A stretch of 35,441 nt of DNA from Bacteroidales bacterium (GCA_025361485.1 JANYLA010000138.1:1-35441); one strand, 5' to 3'. Positions 1-9,785 are shown, counted from the first letter of the stretch. The notes: generated from the sequence alone by a model not told the origin. Numbers and translations: made by a program.

Positions 1-65
1 TCCTTGAATTTCAACTTACAGGATGCTTCATCCGGAAAGTTTTCGATAAATTTGATTAGATTCAC
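1..65 (-). CDS. Partial N-terminus of an IS1595-like transposase
   Basis: On the minus strand an open frame leaves the left edge and encodes, from a possible GTG at 65-63, a stretch including NLIKFIENFPDEASCKLKFK. The FPDE-SC-xxFK pattern resembles the start of the zinc-binding N-terminal domain of IS1595/ISXO2-type transposases from Bacteroidota; this is recalled similarity, not a search. No ATG starts this frame: it is closed upstream by TGA. An ATG at 118-116 opens a different frame (MTIGKDKQIDYITEKLLM, then stop) that would join it after a one-base shift near an A/T run. The gene is therefore truncated by the window and may also be frameshifted or start at GTG. No terminal inverted repeat could be placed. 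Confidence 0.42.
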   Translation of the reverse strand, partial: MNLIKFIENFPDEASCKLKFK

Positions 66-227
66 ATCAAAAGTTTTTCTGTAATATAATCAATTTGTTT
101 ATCTTTCCCGATAGTCATAAAAAATATTTATACCAACTTTAGTCTTGGAATTTCAAAAACAATACCAAAGCTTTGAGTATATTTACATAGTTTAAATTCT
201 ATTATTAATCCATTAAAATTATAAGCC

Positions 228-1127
228 ATGATCCTAATTGTAATAGGAATTATTGTAATAATTGTTGGTTTTGCAATTGCAAAAGCGGAGCCCCAGATTC
301 GAATTCACAGCAAGACAGTGAAAATTGTTGGTGTAGCAATATTGATCATTGGAGGTCTTATTTCATCACTAGTTCAGATTGAACCAGGCCAAGTTGGTGT
401 TCAAAAACTTTTTGGTAAGGTTAGTAGCAGTACCCTTGAGAGCGGGTTAAACTTTATTAACCCATTAGTCCAAGTTGTTCCCTTCGATATCCGAACCCAG
501 AATTATACCATGTCGGGAAAACACGACGAGGGCGATGTAAGCGGCGATGATGCTATCCGAGTTTTAACGGCCGATGGACTTGAGGTAGTTGTTGATTTAA
601 CAGTTTTATACAGAGTTATTTCGAATGAAGCACCGCGTATACTAAAAGAAATCGGAACCGATTATAAAAACACAATTGTTCGTCCAATCTGTAGAACCAA
701 GATTAGGGACAATGCTGTATATTATGATGCAGTTGCTTTATACTCAACTAAAAGGGATGAATTTCAAGCAAAGATTTTTAATACCATAGAGAAGGATTTT
801 AAAGATCGAGGATTGCTCCTTGAGCAGCTCTTGGTTAGGAATATTACACTACCTGAATCAGTAAGAACAACAATTGAATCGAAGATAAACGCTGAACAGG
901 ATGCTCAAAAAATGACTTTTGTTCTTCAGAAAGAGAGACAAGAGGCTGAGCGTAAAAGGGTTGAGGCGCAGGGTATTGCCGATTATCAGAAGATATTAAG
1001 CACTGGGCTAAGCGATAAGCAGCTACAGTACGAGATGATTAAAGCAATTGCAACATCACCTAATGCAAAGCTGATAATTATGGATACTAAAAAGAGTATG
1101 CCGATTATATTAAATCCAGATAAGTAA
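228..1127 (+). CDS. Prohibitin/SPFH-domain membrane protein
   Basis: A 299-residue SPFH/prohibitin-family protein. Residues 1-17 and about 31-49 are hydrophobic and should anchor it in the inner membrane. The SPFH domain begins at about 51 with IEPGQVGVQKLFGKV and the typical GLNFINP segment. A charged helix at about 208-255 (EQDAQKMTFVLQKERQEAER) is the usual oligomerising coiled coil. The tail ends in IIMDTKKSMPIIL. Family members form membrane-associated rings that scaffold or regulate proteases such as FtsH; the exact role here cannot be read. It looks monocistronic and is followed by a strong hairpin terminator. Only an imperfect -7 box (TATATTTA, 178-185) lies upstream. It is not clearly HflK or HflC, since no protease gene is adjacent. 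Confidence 0.85.
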   Translation: MILIVIGIIVIIVGFAIAKAEPQIRIHSKTVKIVGVAILIIGGLISSLVQIEPGQVGVQKLFGKVSSSTLESGLNFINPLVQVVPFDIRTQNYTMSGKHDEGDVSGDDAIRVLTADGLEVVVDLTVLYRVISNEAPRILKEIGTDYKNTIVRPICRTKIRDNAVYYDAVALYSTKRDEFQAKIFNTIEKDFKDRGLLLEQLLVRNITLPESVRTTIESKINAEQDAQKMTFVLQKERQEAERKRVEAQGIADYQKILSTGLSDKQLQYEMIKAIATSPNAKLIIMDTKKSMPIILNPDK

Positions 1128-1151
1128 AGAACTGGTATTTATCGAATAACT

Positions 1152-1193
1152 AAAAATCATCAGTGTTGTATATCTGCAACGCTGATGATTTTT
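1152..1193 (+). terminator. Hairpin terminator after the prohibitin-like gene
   Basis: A 17-bp stem (1152-1168 with 1177-1193, one G-U wobble) encloses an 8-nt loop. It is flanked by A and T runs, so it could end transcription on either strand. It separates the prohibitin-like gene from the DUF302 gene. Confidence 0.85.
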
Positions 1194-1219
1194 GATTTAG
1201 TAATTCAAATTAGCGAAAA

Positions 1220-1597
1220 ATGAAATCATCAATTATTGAAGTTGCAGTTAATAAACCTTTTGATGAGGCTATTAATGCTTTAAGGGCGAATATAGTTACT
1301 AATGGTTTTATGATTTTACACGAAATAAACACCACGGAAATACTTTCCAAGCATGGGGTGCAAATAGGTGAGCTAAGACAAGTGCTGTTCTTTCATCCAA
1401 ACTTTATGAAAGATGTCCTTAAAATCGATAATTTGTTGGTTAATGAGGTACCATTAAAATTTGTAGTTCGCTCTATTAAGAACAACGAAACAAGCATAAG
1501 TATTACAAACCCATTGGATAGTATGAGCGATTATTACGGTGCTGAAGCATTAGCATCTAAATTATTGGAAAAGATAATGCTCATTTTAAATTTTTAA
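1220..1597 (+). CDS. DUF302 family protein
   Basis: A 125-residue soluble protein with the DUF302 layout: an N-terminal strand, a helix (FDEAINALRANIVTNGF), then ILHEINTTEILSKHGVQIGELRQVLFFHPNF. This matches the family pattern in which a G[FV]-x-[IL]-x-E-I-D segment is followed by a cofactor-like hydrophobic pocket. DUF302 proteins are small alpha/beta proteins of unresolved function, sometimes linked to redox or metal-associated genes. There is no signal peptide or membrane helix. It lies between a terminator and a histidine kinase gene 75 bp downstream, with no obvious partner. Confidence 0.75.
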   Translation: MKSSIIEVAVNKPFDEAINALRANIVTNGFMILHEINTTEILSKHGVQIGELRQVLFFHPNFMKDVLKIDNLLVNEVPLKFVVRSIKNNETSISITNPLDSMSDYYGAEALASKLLEKIMLILNF

Positions 1598-1672
1598 TCG
1601 TAATTTAACTTGTACTAATTAAGTTTTTTTTAATTTTAAGGAGTTGATTTAAGAATTTAATCGAGTTCAATT

Positions 1673-3598
1673 ATGATTCGAAAAATTTCATCACTATTAA
1701 TTCTTGCAATTTGGTGCATTGCCTTGCATGCACAGAGCAACAAAGTAGATTCATTGGAGAGAGAGCTCAATAGTTCTAAAATTGATACTACAAAAGTTGA
1801 CATCTTATTGGATTTAGGACAAAGACTATCTACGAGCGATCCCTCTAAAGCAATTAAGTACCTTCTTGAAGCAGAAAAACAATCGATTTCAATAAAAGAT
1901 TCAAATCGTTTAGCATCATCCTACAAGCGACTTGGTGTTTCCTACTACTACATCTCCGAGTATCCCAGAGCGTTGGATTATTATTTAAAAGCCTACAGTA
2001 TTAGCCTTGCAACAGGGAATCAAAATAATCTTTCGAGTGTATATAACAATGTTGGTTTGGTCTACCATAGGATGAAGCAGTTCGCAGAGGCATTAAAATT
2101 CTTTAACCTATCGAAGGAGATTAACATTACAAGTAATAATAAGATTCAGCTTGCTCTTAATTACAACAATATTGGGCTGGCCTATAGGGCTCTTGGCAAG
2201 TATGATTCCGCACTTATTGCCTACAACCGTTCTTTAGAAATAAATCTAAAGCTTAATCGGCGGCAAACCCTTTCATCGAACTATAACAATATTGGTAATT
2301 TATTAATCGAGAATAAAAAGTATGCTGAGGCAATTAATTACTTCCAGAAATCGCTTAAGATTAGCCAAGAATTCAAAAACCTTTATGAACAGGCAATTAT
2401 TCTGATCAATATTGCAAGTGCACACATCCTGCTTGAACAATTCGAATTGGCAAAATCGTACATCGATAAATCAAAGCTAATTGTTAATAAGGTAAATTCG
2501 AAAGAATTAGAGATTGAGGTATTGAAGTGTCAAATTGATTTATATACAAAAACTAAGAGCTATAGTAATCTTGCAGAAATCAATAGTCGTTACAATAACC
2601 TAAAGGATAGCTTGCTAACCACAGAAAATGCTAACAAGATTTCCCAGTTTAAAATGCTTTACGAAACTGAGAAAAAGGATAAGGAAATTGCGCTTCTCAA
2701 AGCAAATAATTCGCTTCAGAATGCTGAACTAGAGAAGCAAAGGATAATGAAACTTAGCTTTTTGGCAATAATTCTTATTGGAGTTGTTGTGATTATTCTA
2801 ATTTACCGCTTGCTCCTGATGAAAGGAGAAGCGAATATTCGATTAGAGAAACTCGTTCATCTCCGAACGGCTGAGTTGCAAAATGCAAAGGATGAAGCAG
2901 AAAAATCGGATAAGCTAAAAACCTTATTTCTTGCAAACATGTCGCACGAGGTTAGGACTCCACTTAATGCAATAATCGGTTACTCAAATTTGCTTGGAAC
3001 ATACATGGATGATAAGAAAGAGATAAAAGCATATTTGAAAGAAATTTCAAATGGTGGAAACAACTTGGTTAAGCTCTTTGATAATATTACTTACCTCGCA
3101 CAGCTCGAAAATAATGATGTTATCGCGAAACCGAGTATTTGTACAATCAATTCCTTACTTGAGGAACTTTTAGTAAAATACAGTAAGGTAATAGATCAGA
3201 ATGATCTCATGATCAAGTTAAACTGCAAGCTAGATAACGATAGTAATAAGGCAATTGAAATTGATTCCCAAATAATGATTCAACTATTTGATTTACTCAT
3301 CGAAAATTCAATCAAATTTACAGAGAAAGGTCAAATAAGTTTTGGTGTAAATACAAGCGATCAAGGAATTAAATTTTTTGTTCAGGATACAGGTTCTGGA
3401 ATAAATCCCGAGGATATAAATAGCGTTTTTGATAAGTTCAGAAAATTTAACAATTCATCAACAAGACTATTTGAAGGTGCTGGTATAGGCCTAACCATAG
3501 TTAAAAAGAATATTGAACTCCTTAAAGGAAATATTTCCATCCAAAGCGAATTGGGTAAGGGGACCTTGGTTGAGTTTGTTATCCCAAATGTTTCGTAG
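1673..3598 (+). CDS. TPR-containing membrane sensor histidine kinase
   Basis: A 641-residue sensor kinase. Residues 1-20 form a signal peptide ending in LHAQ. About 45-310 are tetratricopeptide repeats (repeated YNNIGLAY-type motifs), so the sensing domain is periplasmic. A charged helix at about 325-360 precedes a membrane helix at 361-383. The HisKA dimerisation helix carries [19 protein letters not shown], with the phospho-acceptor His at 425. The HATPase domain shows the N-box ENSIKFT (Asn 545), G1 DTGSGI (572-577) and G2 GAGIGL (602-607), so it should be catalytically active. It ends at the ATPase domain with no receiver. No response regulator lies nearby, so it is an orphan here. TPR kinases of this build are common in Bacteroidota; the stimulus is unknown. 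Confidence 0.92.
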   Translation: MIRKISSLLILAIWCIALHAQSNKVDSLERELNSSKIDTTKVDILLDLGQRLSTSDPSKAIKYLLEAEKQSISIKDSNRLASSYKRLGVSYYYISEYPRALDYYLKAYSISLATGNQNNLSSVYNNVGLVYHRMKQFAEALKFFNLSKEINITSNNKIQLALNYNNIGLAYRALGKYDSALIAYNRSLEINLKLNRRQTLSSNYNNIGNLLIENKKYAEAINYFQKSLKISQEFKNLYEQAIILINIASAHILLEQFELAKSYIDKSKLIVNKVNSKELEIEVLKCQIDLYTKTKSYSNLAEINSRYNNLKDSLLTTENANKISQFKMLYETEKKDKEIALLKANNSLQNAELEKQRIMKLSFLAIILIGVVVIILIYRLLLMKGEANIRLEKLVHLRTAELQNAKDEAEKSDKLKTLFLANMSHEVRTPLNAIIGYSNLLGTYMDDKKEIKAYLKEISNGGNNLVKLFDNITYLAQLENNDVIAKPSICTINSLLEELLVKYSKVIDQNDLMIKLNCKLDNDSNKAIEIDSQIMIQLFDLLIENSIKFTEKGQISFGVNTSDQGIKFFVQDTGSGINPEDINSVFDKFRKFNNSSTRLFEGAGIGLTIVKKNIELLKGNISIQSELGKGTLVEFVIPNVS

Positions 3599-3777
3599 GA
3601 TTGAGATTATTTTCATTGAGATGAAAATCAAGGTAAAGTATTACTGGTTTGGTTGCGTATTTAAATTATAATTAATCCTAGTATTCCAACATCAATTTTA
3701 CAGTCCTTAAGCAGTTCTCAATCTTTGAATCAAGGCTGAAACTGCAATCCATCAACCTTATTCATTTATTTTTTCTA

Positions 3778-3807
3778 TTGCACCTTGATATGTTTTAAAT
3801 ATCTTTG
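3778..3807 (+). promoter_or_regulatory. Bacteroidota-type promoter of surE
   Basis: A -33 TTG (3778-3780) and -7 TATCTTTG (3800-3807) are spaced by 19 bp. This places transcription start a few bases downstream and the surE ATG at 3827. An upstream TTG start in the same frame (3785) would lie inside the promoter and is therefore unlikely. Confidence 0.8.
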
Positions 3808-3826
3808 CCATTCAACTGTTAATGCG

Positions 3827-4645
3827 ATGGAGAATAGTACTAAGGAAAGAAGACCGGTAATATTGGTTACCAACGATGATGGTTTTCGTGCGAGTGGGAT
3901 TGAGGCGTTAATCGAGATGGTTAAACCATTCGGTAGAGTAATTGTTGTTGCCCCCGAAGAGGGCAATTCAGGAATGTCGCATGCAATAACCATTAAAACT
4001 CCGCTAAGACTCAAGAGAAGAAAACGAGCTGATGATGTTGAGCTCTACTCGGTAAATGGAACTCCTGTTGATTGCGTAAAATTGGCCATGAATCAGCTCT
4101 TCCAAATACCACCCGATTTAATTGTATCGGGTATTAACCATGGATCTAACTCATCGGTTAGCATCTTTTATTCGGGCACTATGGCTGCAACTATCGAGGG
4201 CTGCCTTTATAATATTCCATCAATCGGTTTTTCGTTGCTTGATTATTCCAGTAACCCCGATTTTTCAGCAGCAGTTCAGTTTGGAAGAGTTGTTGTTCAG
4301 AATGTACTAGACAATGGATTATCCAATGGAACATGCCTAAATGTTAATTTTCCAGTATTAAAGGTTGATGATATAAAGGGGATAAAAGTTTGTCGTCAGA
4401 ATAGCGGAATTTGGAAAGAGGAGTTCGACAAGCGCTCGGATCCTCGTGGACAGGAGTACTTCTGGCTTACTGGCTATTTTCATAATAATGAACCCGATGC
4501 GGTTGATACCGATGAATGGGCATTAGCAAATGGTTACATTTCGATTGTGCCGATAACCATTGATCTTACTAGATATCAGGAGTTAGAACGGTTGAAAAGT
4601 TGGAATTTTACAATTAACGATCAAAAATATGTTGCAAAAAATTGA
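3827..4645 (+). CDS. surE: 5'/3'-nucleotidase SurE
   Basis: SurE removes phosphate from nucleoside monophosphates in the cytoplasm using a divalent metal. With the ATG at 3827 the protein has 272 residues. The N-terminal metal site VTNDDG (Asp 17, Asp 18) is followed by VVAPEEGNSGMSHAIT, NGTPVDCVKLA and SGINHGSN, the standard SurE landmarks. The start was chosen because a promoter covers the region upstream of it. The 3' end overlaps the next gene by 17 bp, so it is the first gene of the envelope operon. The surE-lpxB arrangement is, from memory, recurrent in Bacteroidota. Confidence 0.95.
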   Translation: MENSTKERRPVILVTNDDGFRASGIEALIEMVKPFGRVIVVAPEEGNSGMSHAITIKTPLRLKRRKRADDVELYSVNGTPVDCVKLAMNQLFQIPPDLIVSGINHGSNSSVSIFYSGTMAATIEGCLYNIPSIGFSLLDYSSNPDFSAAVQFGRVVVQNVLDNGLSNGTCLNVNFPVLKVDDIKGIKVCRQNSGIWKEEFDKRSDPRGQEYFWLTGYFHNNEPDAVDTDEWALANGYISIVPITIDLTRYQELERLKSWNFTINDQKYVAKN

Positions 4646-4922
4646 TAAACAATGGATTGGCCTTTTGTTGGGGCTGATTATACCTGCTATAACATTATTT
4701 TTTATCTATCTTTTTGCTTATCCGAAGCATAGTTTTGTTTCGTACTATGAGATGATTATGGCAAAAAATTTTTTCTCGCAAATCCTTAGTTTGGCAGTAA
4801 TCCCAAATGCAGGTTTATTCTTTTTATTCATTTGGTTGAATAGATTGAGCGCAGCAAAGGGTACATTGGCCGCAACAATATTATTAGCTTTGGTTGTTTT
4901 TGGTTTTAAAATTTTTGGTTAA
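4629..4922 (+). CDS. Small three-helix membrane protein between surE and lpxB
   Basis: A 97-residue protein, nearly all hydrophobic, with probable membrane helices at about 10-31, 49-68 and 76-95. It begins inside surE (17-bp overlap) and ends 33 bp before lpxB, so it is translationally linked to both. I do not recognise a named family. Its place beside lipid A synthesis suggests an envelope-linked role, but that is only inference. Confidence 0.82.
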   Translation: MLQKIDKQWIGLLLGLIIPAITLFFIYLFAYPKHSFVSYYEMIMAKNFFSQILSLAVIPNAGLFFLFIWLNRLSAAKGTLAATILLALVVFGFKIFG

Positions 4923-4955
4923 CAATAACCTTATTTTAATCTATAAGTTAAATAA

Positions 4956-6077
4956 ATGAAGTATTATATTGTTGCAGGCGAAGCTTCTGGCGACTTACAC
5001 GCATCAAACCTGATGCTTGGGATTAAAAAAAAGGATCCAAATGCTGATTTCCGTTTCTTTGGTGGCGATTTGATGATGGCGCAAGGTGGAACCCTTGTTA
5101 AGCATTATCGCGACATGGCGTTTATGGGTTTTCTTGAGGTATTAATGAATATAAGGTCTATCTCTAAAAACCTAAAGGCCTGCAAGGAGGATATCATTGC
5201 CTATAAACCCGATGTTGTTATTTTGGTTGATTATCCTGGTTTTAATCTTCGGATTGCTCGATTCTCAAAAGAAGCAGGGCTTAAAGTATTCTATTACATT
5301 GCCCCAAAGGTTTGGGCTTGGAATGAATCAAGAGTTAAAATCATAAAAAGATACGTAGATCAACTATTCATCATCTTCCCCTTTGAAATTGAATATTTCA
5401 GAAAACATTCCATCGAGCCAATTTTTGAAGGTAATCCTTCCATCGATGCAATTAATTTAAAACTTAATAAGGATCAATCGTTCAACGATTTTACTAAGCT
5501 CAATAACCTATCCGAAAAGCCAATTATTGCGCTTGTCGCTGGGAGCCGAAAGCAGGAGATTAAGTATAATCTGCCCGAAATGTTGAAGATGGTTGAGAGG
5601 TTTCCTGAATATCAGTTTGTAATTGCAGGTGCACCTTCGCTTAACCTTAATGTATATCAACAGTATATTAAGGATACGCCTGTTTCAATAGCTTACCATC
5701 AAACCTATCAACTTTTTAAGCATAGCACATTAGCACTGGTGACATCTGGTACGGCTACTTTGGAATCAGCTTTGCTCGATACACCCGAGGTAGTATGCTA
5801 TAAAGGAGGTTTCTTGTCGATGCTCATCGCATGGATTGTCATCAAGGTTAAGTATATTTCGCTAGTTAATTTGAATATGAACCGTGAAGTGGTTACTGAG
5901 CTTAAGCAGTACGATTTGAATTCAACAAGATTATACAAAGAGGCGTCGGCACTTTTACCTGGAAATCCTAAGCGAGATGAGATGCTTAAGGACTTTGCAA
6001 AGTTAAAAGAAATTTTAGGCGGCGAGGGAGCTTCAGAACGAGTTGGAGCAAGGGTTGTGAGTCTATTAACGAGTTAA
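4956..6077 (+). CDS. lpxB: Lipid-A-disaccharide synthase LpxB
   Basis: LpxB joins UDP-2,3-diacylglucosamine to lipid X to give the lipid A disaccharide at the inner membrane. The 373-residue protein is of usual length. It has the N-terminal GEASGDLHAS motif, FFGGDLMMAQGG, IAPKVWAWNESRVK, the nucleotide-binding LVAGSRKQEI, and the C-terminal SGTATLESALLDTPEVV. It sits third in the envelope operon, 13 bp before the SpoIID-like gene. Its presence shows that this is a lipid A-making Gram-negative organism. Confidence 0.96.
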   Translation: MKYYIVAGEASGDLHASNLMLGIKKKDPNADFRFFGGDLMMAQGGTLVKHYRDMAFMGFLEVLMNIRSISKNLKACKEDIIAYKPDVVILVDYPGFNLRIARFSKEAGLKVFYYIAPKVWAWNESRVKIIKRYVDQLFIIFPFEIEYFRKHSIEPIFEGNPSIDAINLKLNKDQSFNDFTKLNNLSEKPIIALVAGSRKQEIKYNLPEMLKMVERFPEYQFVIAGAPSLNLNVYQQYIKDTPVSIAYHQTYQLFKHSTLALVTSGTATLESALLDTPEVVCYKGGFLSMLIAWIVIKVKYISLVNLNMNREVVTELKQYDLNSTRLYKEASALLPGNPKRDEMLKDFAKLKEILGGEGASERVGARVVSLLTS

Positions 6078-6090
6078 TTGTGAGGGTGTA

Positions 6091-7302
6091 ATGAATCGTA
6101 CGATTTTAATCATATTAGTTTTTTTGTTTAGCACAAATAGCTATTCACAAAAAATCAGCATCAGCCTTTTTAACGACTTAAGCTTAAATACGGTTCTTAT
6201 AACTCCTACAGCGGGTAATTATAAGCTGATTACTGCCAAAGGCGAAATTAGACTTTTAACCGATCAAATAATCTATTTAAGCAAAGTTGGTGATTCTATT
6301 CTGGTTCGTGATGCGAATTCGAATCTCGGAACATGGGCAAGAATATCTATTGTTGGGCAATCGGGGGAGGACGTTATCAGAGTTAAGCCAATACTTCCAT
6401 CGTTTCCTGCTCGAAAGTATAACGATAATATTAGTTTTTATGTTGAGTTTAACCGGTTGATGACCATCAATTTGATTGATCGTGAGAAGTACATTTCATG
6501 TGTTGTTGAGGCTGAATCTGGCCCAAACAGGGAGGATGAATTCTACAAGGCTCAGTCGTTAATTGCTCGAACTTTTGCCTTGGGTCATCTCGAAAAGCAT
6601 AAAGGAGAAGGTTTTAATCTTTGCGATGGAACGCATTGCCAAGCATATAAAGGATTTATCGGATTTGATAAGAGTATTTATGAAGCCACGCTTGCAACTG
6701 AAGGTGAGGTAATTATCGATACATCGAAACAGTTTATAACAGCAGCATTTCATTCTAATTGTGGTGGGTTTACTGCCAATTCACAGGATGTGTGGCTAAC
6801 CTCAAAACCTTACCTTGTTTCGGTTGAGGATAAGTATTGCACAGGCACACGTAATGCTAATTGGGAGGTAGCAATTACGCTTAAGAATTGGAAAGCGTTT
6901 CTTCAAACAAAAGGGGTTGATACAACCCTTATTACGGATATAAAACAATTCAACTTTAAGCCAGTTGGACGTCCTGTATATTATCCCATATTAAATCAGA
7001 AAATTCCAATGATTCAATTCCGAACTCACTTTAGTCTTCGTTCCGCCTTTTTCTCTGTTCAGGTTCGTAAGGGTGAAGTTAGGATCATTGGGCATGGATA
7101 TGGTCATGGTGTTGGTTTATGTCAGGAGGGAGCAATGCAAATGGCGTTAAAAGGCTGGAAATACGATAAAATAATAAACTATTATTATAAAGGTGTGAAA
7201 ATTGTAAATATTACCGAAGTTGCGCCATCTTCTCCAATAATTGATGGGGATATTGAGAAAATTGACTCGATTAAGATTGATTCTGCAAAGACTAAACTGT
7301 AA
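6091..7302 (+). CDS. SpoIID/LytB domain protein, secreted
   Basis: A 403-residue protein with an N-terminal signal peptide (about 1-19, ending SYSQ). Its SpoIID/LytB core starts at about 130: LIDREKYISCVVEAESG, KAQSLIARTFAL, CDGTHCQAYKG, AAFHSNCGGFT, and the C-terminal GHGYGHGVGLCQEGAMQMA. In spore formers SpoIID is a lytic transglycosylase acting on peptidoglycan lacking stem peptides. The glutamate of the VVEAE segment matches the usual catalytic position, so a periplasmic glycan-cleaving role is likely. It follows lpxB by 13 bp and precedes gldF by 32 bp. There is no other sign of sporulation. Confidence 0.88.
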   Translation: MNRTILIILVFLFSTNSYSQKISISLFNDLSLNTVLITPTAGNYKLITAKGEIRLLTDQIIYLSKVGDSILVRDANSNLGTWARISIVGQSGEDVIRVKPILPSFPARKYNDNISFYVEFNRLMTINLIDREKYISCVVEAESGPNREDEFYKAQSLIARTFALGHLEKHKGEGFNLCDGTHCQAYKGFIGFDKSIYEATLATEGEVIIDTSKQFITAAFHSNCGGFTANSQDVWLTSKPYLVSVEDKYCTGTRNANWEVAITLKNWKAFLQTKGVDTTLITDIKQFNFKPVGRPVYYPILNQKIPMIQFRTHFSLRSAFFSVQVRKGEVRIIGHGYGHGVGLCQEGAMQMALKGWKYDKIINYYYKGVKIVNITEVAPSSPIIDGDIEKIDSIKIDSAKTKL

Positions 7303-7334
7303 GCGTTTAAATTTGATTTAAAAATTCATTATCA

Positions 7335-8066
7335 ATGTTTGCAATATTTTATAAAGAGGTAAGTGGTTTCTTTTCATCGTTAACCGGATACATTGCAGCG
7401 GCACTATTTCTTGTTGTAAATGGACTTGTTATATGGGTTTTCCCTGGTTCAATGAATATTCTAGATAGCGGATACTCAACCCTTGAAACTCTCTTTATCA
7501 TTGCACCGTGGGTTTTCCTCTTCCTCGTTCCTGCAATTACCATGAAAACGTTTGCCGAGGAGAAAAAGAATGGAACAATTGAGCTGATTCTTACCCGCCC
7601 AATTAGCGATATCAAGCTTGTACTGGGTAAGTATTTCGCATCGGTTTTACTCGTTTTGCTGATATTAATTCCATCGCTAATTTTCTTCTTTTCAATTTAT
7701 CTATTAGGAAGTCCAGTTGGTAATATCGATACCGGAGGTACTTGGGGTTCATTTATTGGACTTTTCTTTCTAGCTGCAGCTTATGCCGCTATTGGAGTTT
7801 TTGCATCGAGTTTCACCGATAATCAGATTGTTTCGTTTTTACTTGCCATTGTTATCTCGCTCTTTATCTTTAGCGGATTTGACTCCATCGCTTCAGTTGG
7901 AATATTTTCCGAGTTTAAATATTTTCTTGTTCAGTTAGGAATAAACGAGCATTACAGCTCAATGAGCCGGGGAGTAATCGATACCCGCGATGTAGTTTAC
8001 TTTGCTTGTCTGTCATCATTTTTTATCATTGCAACTCGTATCAGAATTCAAAGCAGAAAATGGTAA
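7335..8066 (+). CDS. gldF: Gliding-associated ABC transporter permease GldF
   Basis: A 243-residue permease with about six membrane helices and the ABC-2 motif TMKTFAEEKKNGTIELILTRP at about 66-86. That motif and the gene order with GldG identify GldF. In Flavobacterium GldA, GldF and GldG form an ABC transporter linked to gliding, but the pair also occurs in non-gliding Bacteroidota. No gldA ATPase is adjacent. The gene lies 18 bp upstream of gldG, so they are co-transcribed. Confidence 0.9.
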   Translation: MFAIFYKEVSGFFSSLTGYIAAALFLVVNGLVIWVFPGSMNILDSGYSTLETLFIIAPWVFLFLVPAITMKTFAEEKKNGTIELILTRPISDIKLVLGKYFASVLLVLLILIPSLIFFFSIYLLGSPVGNIDTGGTWGSFIGLFFLAAAYAAIGVFASSFTDNQIVSFLLAIVISLFIFSGFDSIASVGIFSEFKYFLVQLGINEHYSSMSRGVIDTRDVVYFACLSSFFIIATRIRIQSRKW

Positions 8067-8084
8067 ATCAAATTTACTTTTAAC

Positions 8085-9785
8085 ATGCCCTACAAAGAAA
8101 AAAAAAGAAATATAGTTCAGCTAATTGTAGCAATTACGGCCATAATCTTTATCAGCTACATATCAAGTATTATTTATAGCAGAATCGATCTTACATCCGA
8201 AAAAAGGTATACTCTTTTTGATATTACGAAGAACACTCTAAGGGATTTAAACGATGCTGTTTACATAAAGATTTATCTCGATGGTGACATGCCCATCGGT
8301 TTTAAGCGGATGCAAAAATCACTTAAAGAAACTTTAGATGAGTTTAGGGTTTATGCAGGCGAGAATATTCAATACGAGTTTATAAACCCATCGGAAAGTA
8401 CCGATCCAAAGGTGCGTGATGTATTGTTTAAGGATTTAATCGATAAAGGGTTGGAGCCAACCAATATTCAGGTTCGCGAAAAGGATGGTGGTAAAACACA
8501 AAAGCTACTTTATCCTGGCGTTATTATATCATATAAGGGAAAAGAGATTTCGGTAAACCTACTTCATAATAATCCTGCTCAATCAGGCGATGAGAATATC
8601 AATCTATCCATACAGAATTTTGAATTTTATCTTATCGATGCCGTTTTAAAGCTAAAAACAGAGAAGTTACCCAAGTTAGCTTTTATTCAGGGTCATGGAG
8701 AATTAGATCAATATGAATCGGGCGATATAGATAAGAAGTTATCAGAGTACTATGATACTTATAGGGTTGAGATTAATGGCGATATCGCTGCGCTTGAACC
8801 CTACAGCGTTGTAATTATTGCAGGCCCAATCAGCCCTGTTCCTGAAGCTGATAAGCTGGTTATTGATCAGTACATAATGAAAGGTGGAAAGGTTTTATGG
8901 TTTGTCGATCCTGTTACGGTAAGCATCGATAGCCTTTCGCAGGGAGCAACTACTTTAGCCAATATAAATCAGCATAATCTCGAAGACCAGCTTTTCCGTT
9001 ATGGCGCAAGGTTGAACCTATCGTTAATTCAGGATTTACAGTGCGCACTTATACCTGTTAACACCTCTTTGCCTGGTCAAGAACCAAAGTTTGCTGCATC
9101 ACCTTGGGTTTACTATCCGCTTTTATCAGCGTCGGGCAATAGCTCAATTACCCGAAACTTAAACATGATTAAGACTCAATTTATTAGCCCAATCGATACA
9201 GTAGGTGGAGATGGAAATATAAAAAAAATGATTCTTTTAACCACCTCACAAAATTCACGAACTTTAAATATACCGCTATTCGTAAATCTGGGCGAGGTTA
9301 CAAGATCACCATTGGAGCGAGAATTTAGGCGATCCAATATACCAGTTGCTGTTTTACTTGAGGGAACATTTGAATCAGCATTTCAGAATAGGCCTTTATC
9401 GAAGTTAAACCATGGGAAGCCTTTTGAATTCAAGGCTAAAAGCGAATCGACACGAATGATAGTTGTTTCCGACGCAGATATTATCAGAAATGATGTTCGC
9501 CGCCGAGCCGATGGCGCTTTTATCTCACCATTGGGTTACGATCGTTACACTAAGCAAACCTTTGGTAATAAGGATTTGGTGATGAACATGGTTAAGTATC
9601 TCGATGATGATAGAGGCTTAATGAACCTTCGAATTCGTGATTTTAAGCTACGCCTGCTCGATAAAAAGAAGATTACCGAATCGAGATTTGCTTGGCAACT
9701 TTTTAACCTTATCACTCCTTCAGTAATTTTAATTATTGGTGGTTTAATTTGGCTTTACATTAGAAAAAGAAGATTTACCAGATAG
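8085..9785 (+). CDS. gldG: Gliding-associated ABC transporter protein GldG
   Basis: A 566-residue protein with one N-terminal membrane helix (about 10-31) and one C-terminal helix (about 540-560, then a basic KRRF tail). The large middle region is an extracytoplasmic domain of the GldG/ABC-type uncharacterised family. Landmarks include RIDLTSEKRYTLFDIT, IKIYLDGDMP, AFIQGHGELD and GGKVLWFVDPV. Length and topology match GldG. It lies between gldF and a DUF4340 gene (16 bp), the usual order. Confidence 0.92.
   Translation: MPYKEKKRNIVQLIVAITAIIFISYISSIIYSRIDLTSEKRYTLFDITKNTLRDLNDAVYIKIYLDGDMPIGFKRMQKSLKETLDEFRVYAGENIQYEFINPSESTDPKVRDVLFKDLIDKGLEPTNIQVREKDGGKTQKLLYPGVIISYKGKEISVNLLHNNPAQSGDENINLSIQNFEFYLIDAVLKLKTEKLPKLAFIQGHGELDQYESGDIDKKLSEYYDTYRVEINGDIAALEPYSVVIIAGPISPVPEADKLVIDQYIMKGGKVLWFVDPVTVSIDSLSQGATTLANINQHNLEDQLFRYGARLNLSLIQDLQCALIPVNTSLPGQEPKFAASPWVYYPLLSASGNSSITRNLNMIKTQFISPIDTVGGDGNIKKMILLTTSQNSRTLNIPLFVNLGEVTRSPLEREFRRSNIPVAVLLEGTFESAFQNRPLSKLNHGKPFEFKAKSESTRMIVVSDADIIRNDVRRRADGAFISPLGYDRYTKQTFGNKDLVMNMVKYLDDDRGLMNLRIRDFKLRLLDKKKITESRFAWQLFNLITPSVILIIGGLIWLYIRKRRFTR

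Noticed and set aside
3609-3628. 8-bp hairpin (ATTTTCAT, TGAG loop, ATGAAAAT) after the histidine kinase gene
   Set aside because: A short AT-rich stem with no T run; not convincing as a terminator.
3775-4014. Antisense frame over surE (79 codons)
   Set aside because: It lies in the shadow of the clear surE gene and encodes no known domain. The same applies to the other antisense frames over real genes.
6091-7302. Sporulation locus suggested by the SpoIID domain
   Set aside because: SpoIID/LytB proteins are also found in non-sporulating Bacteroidota, and no other sporulation gene is present.
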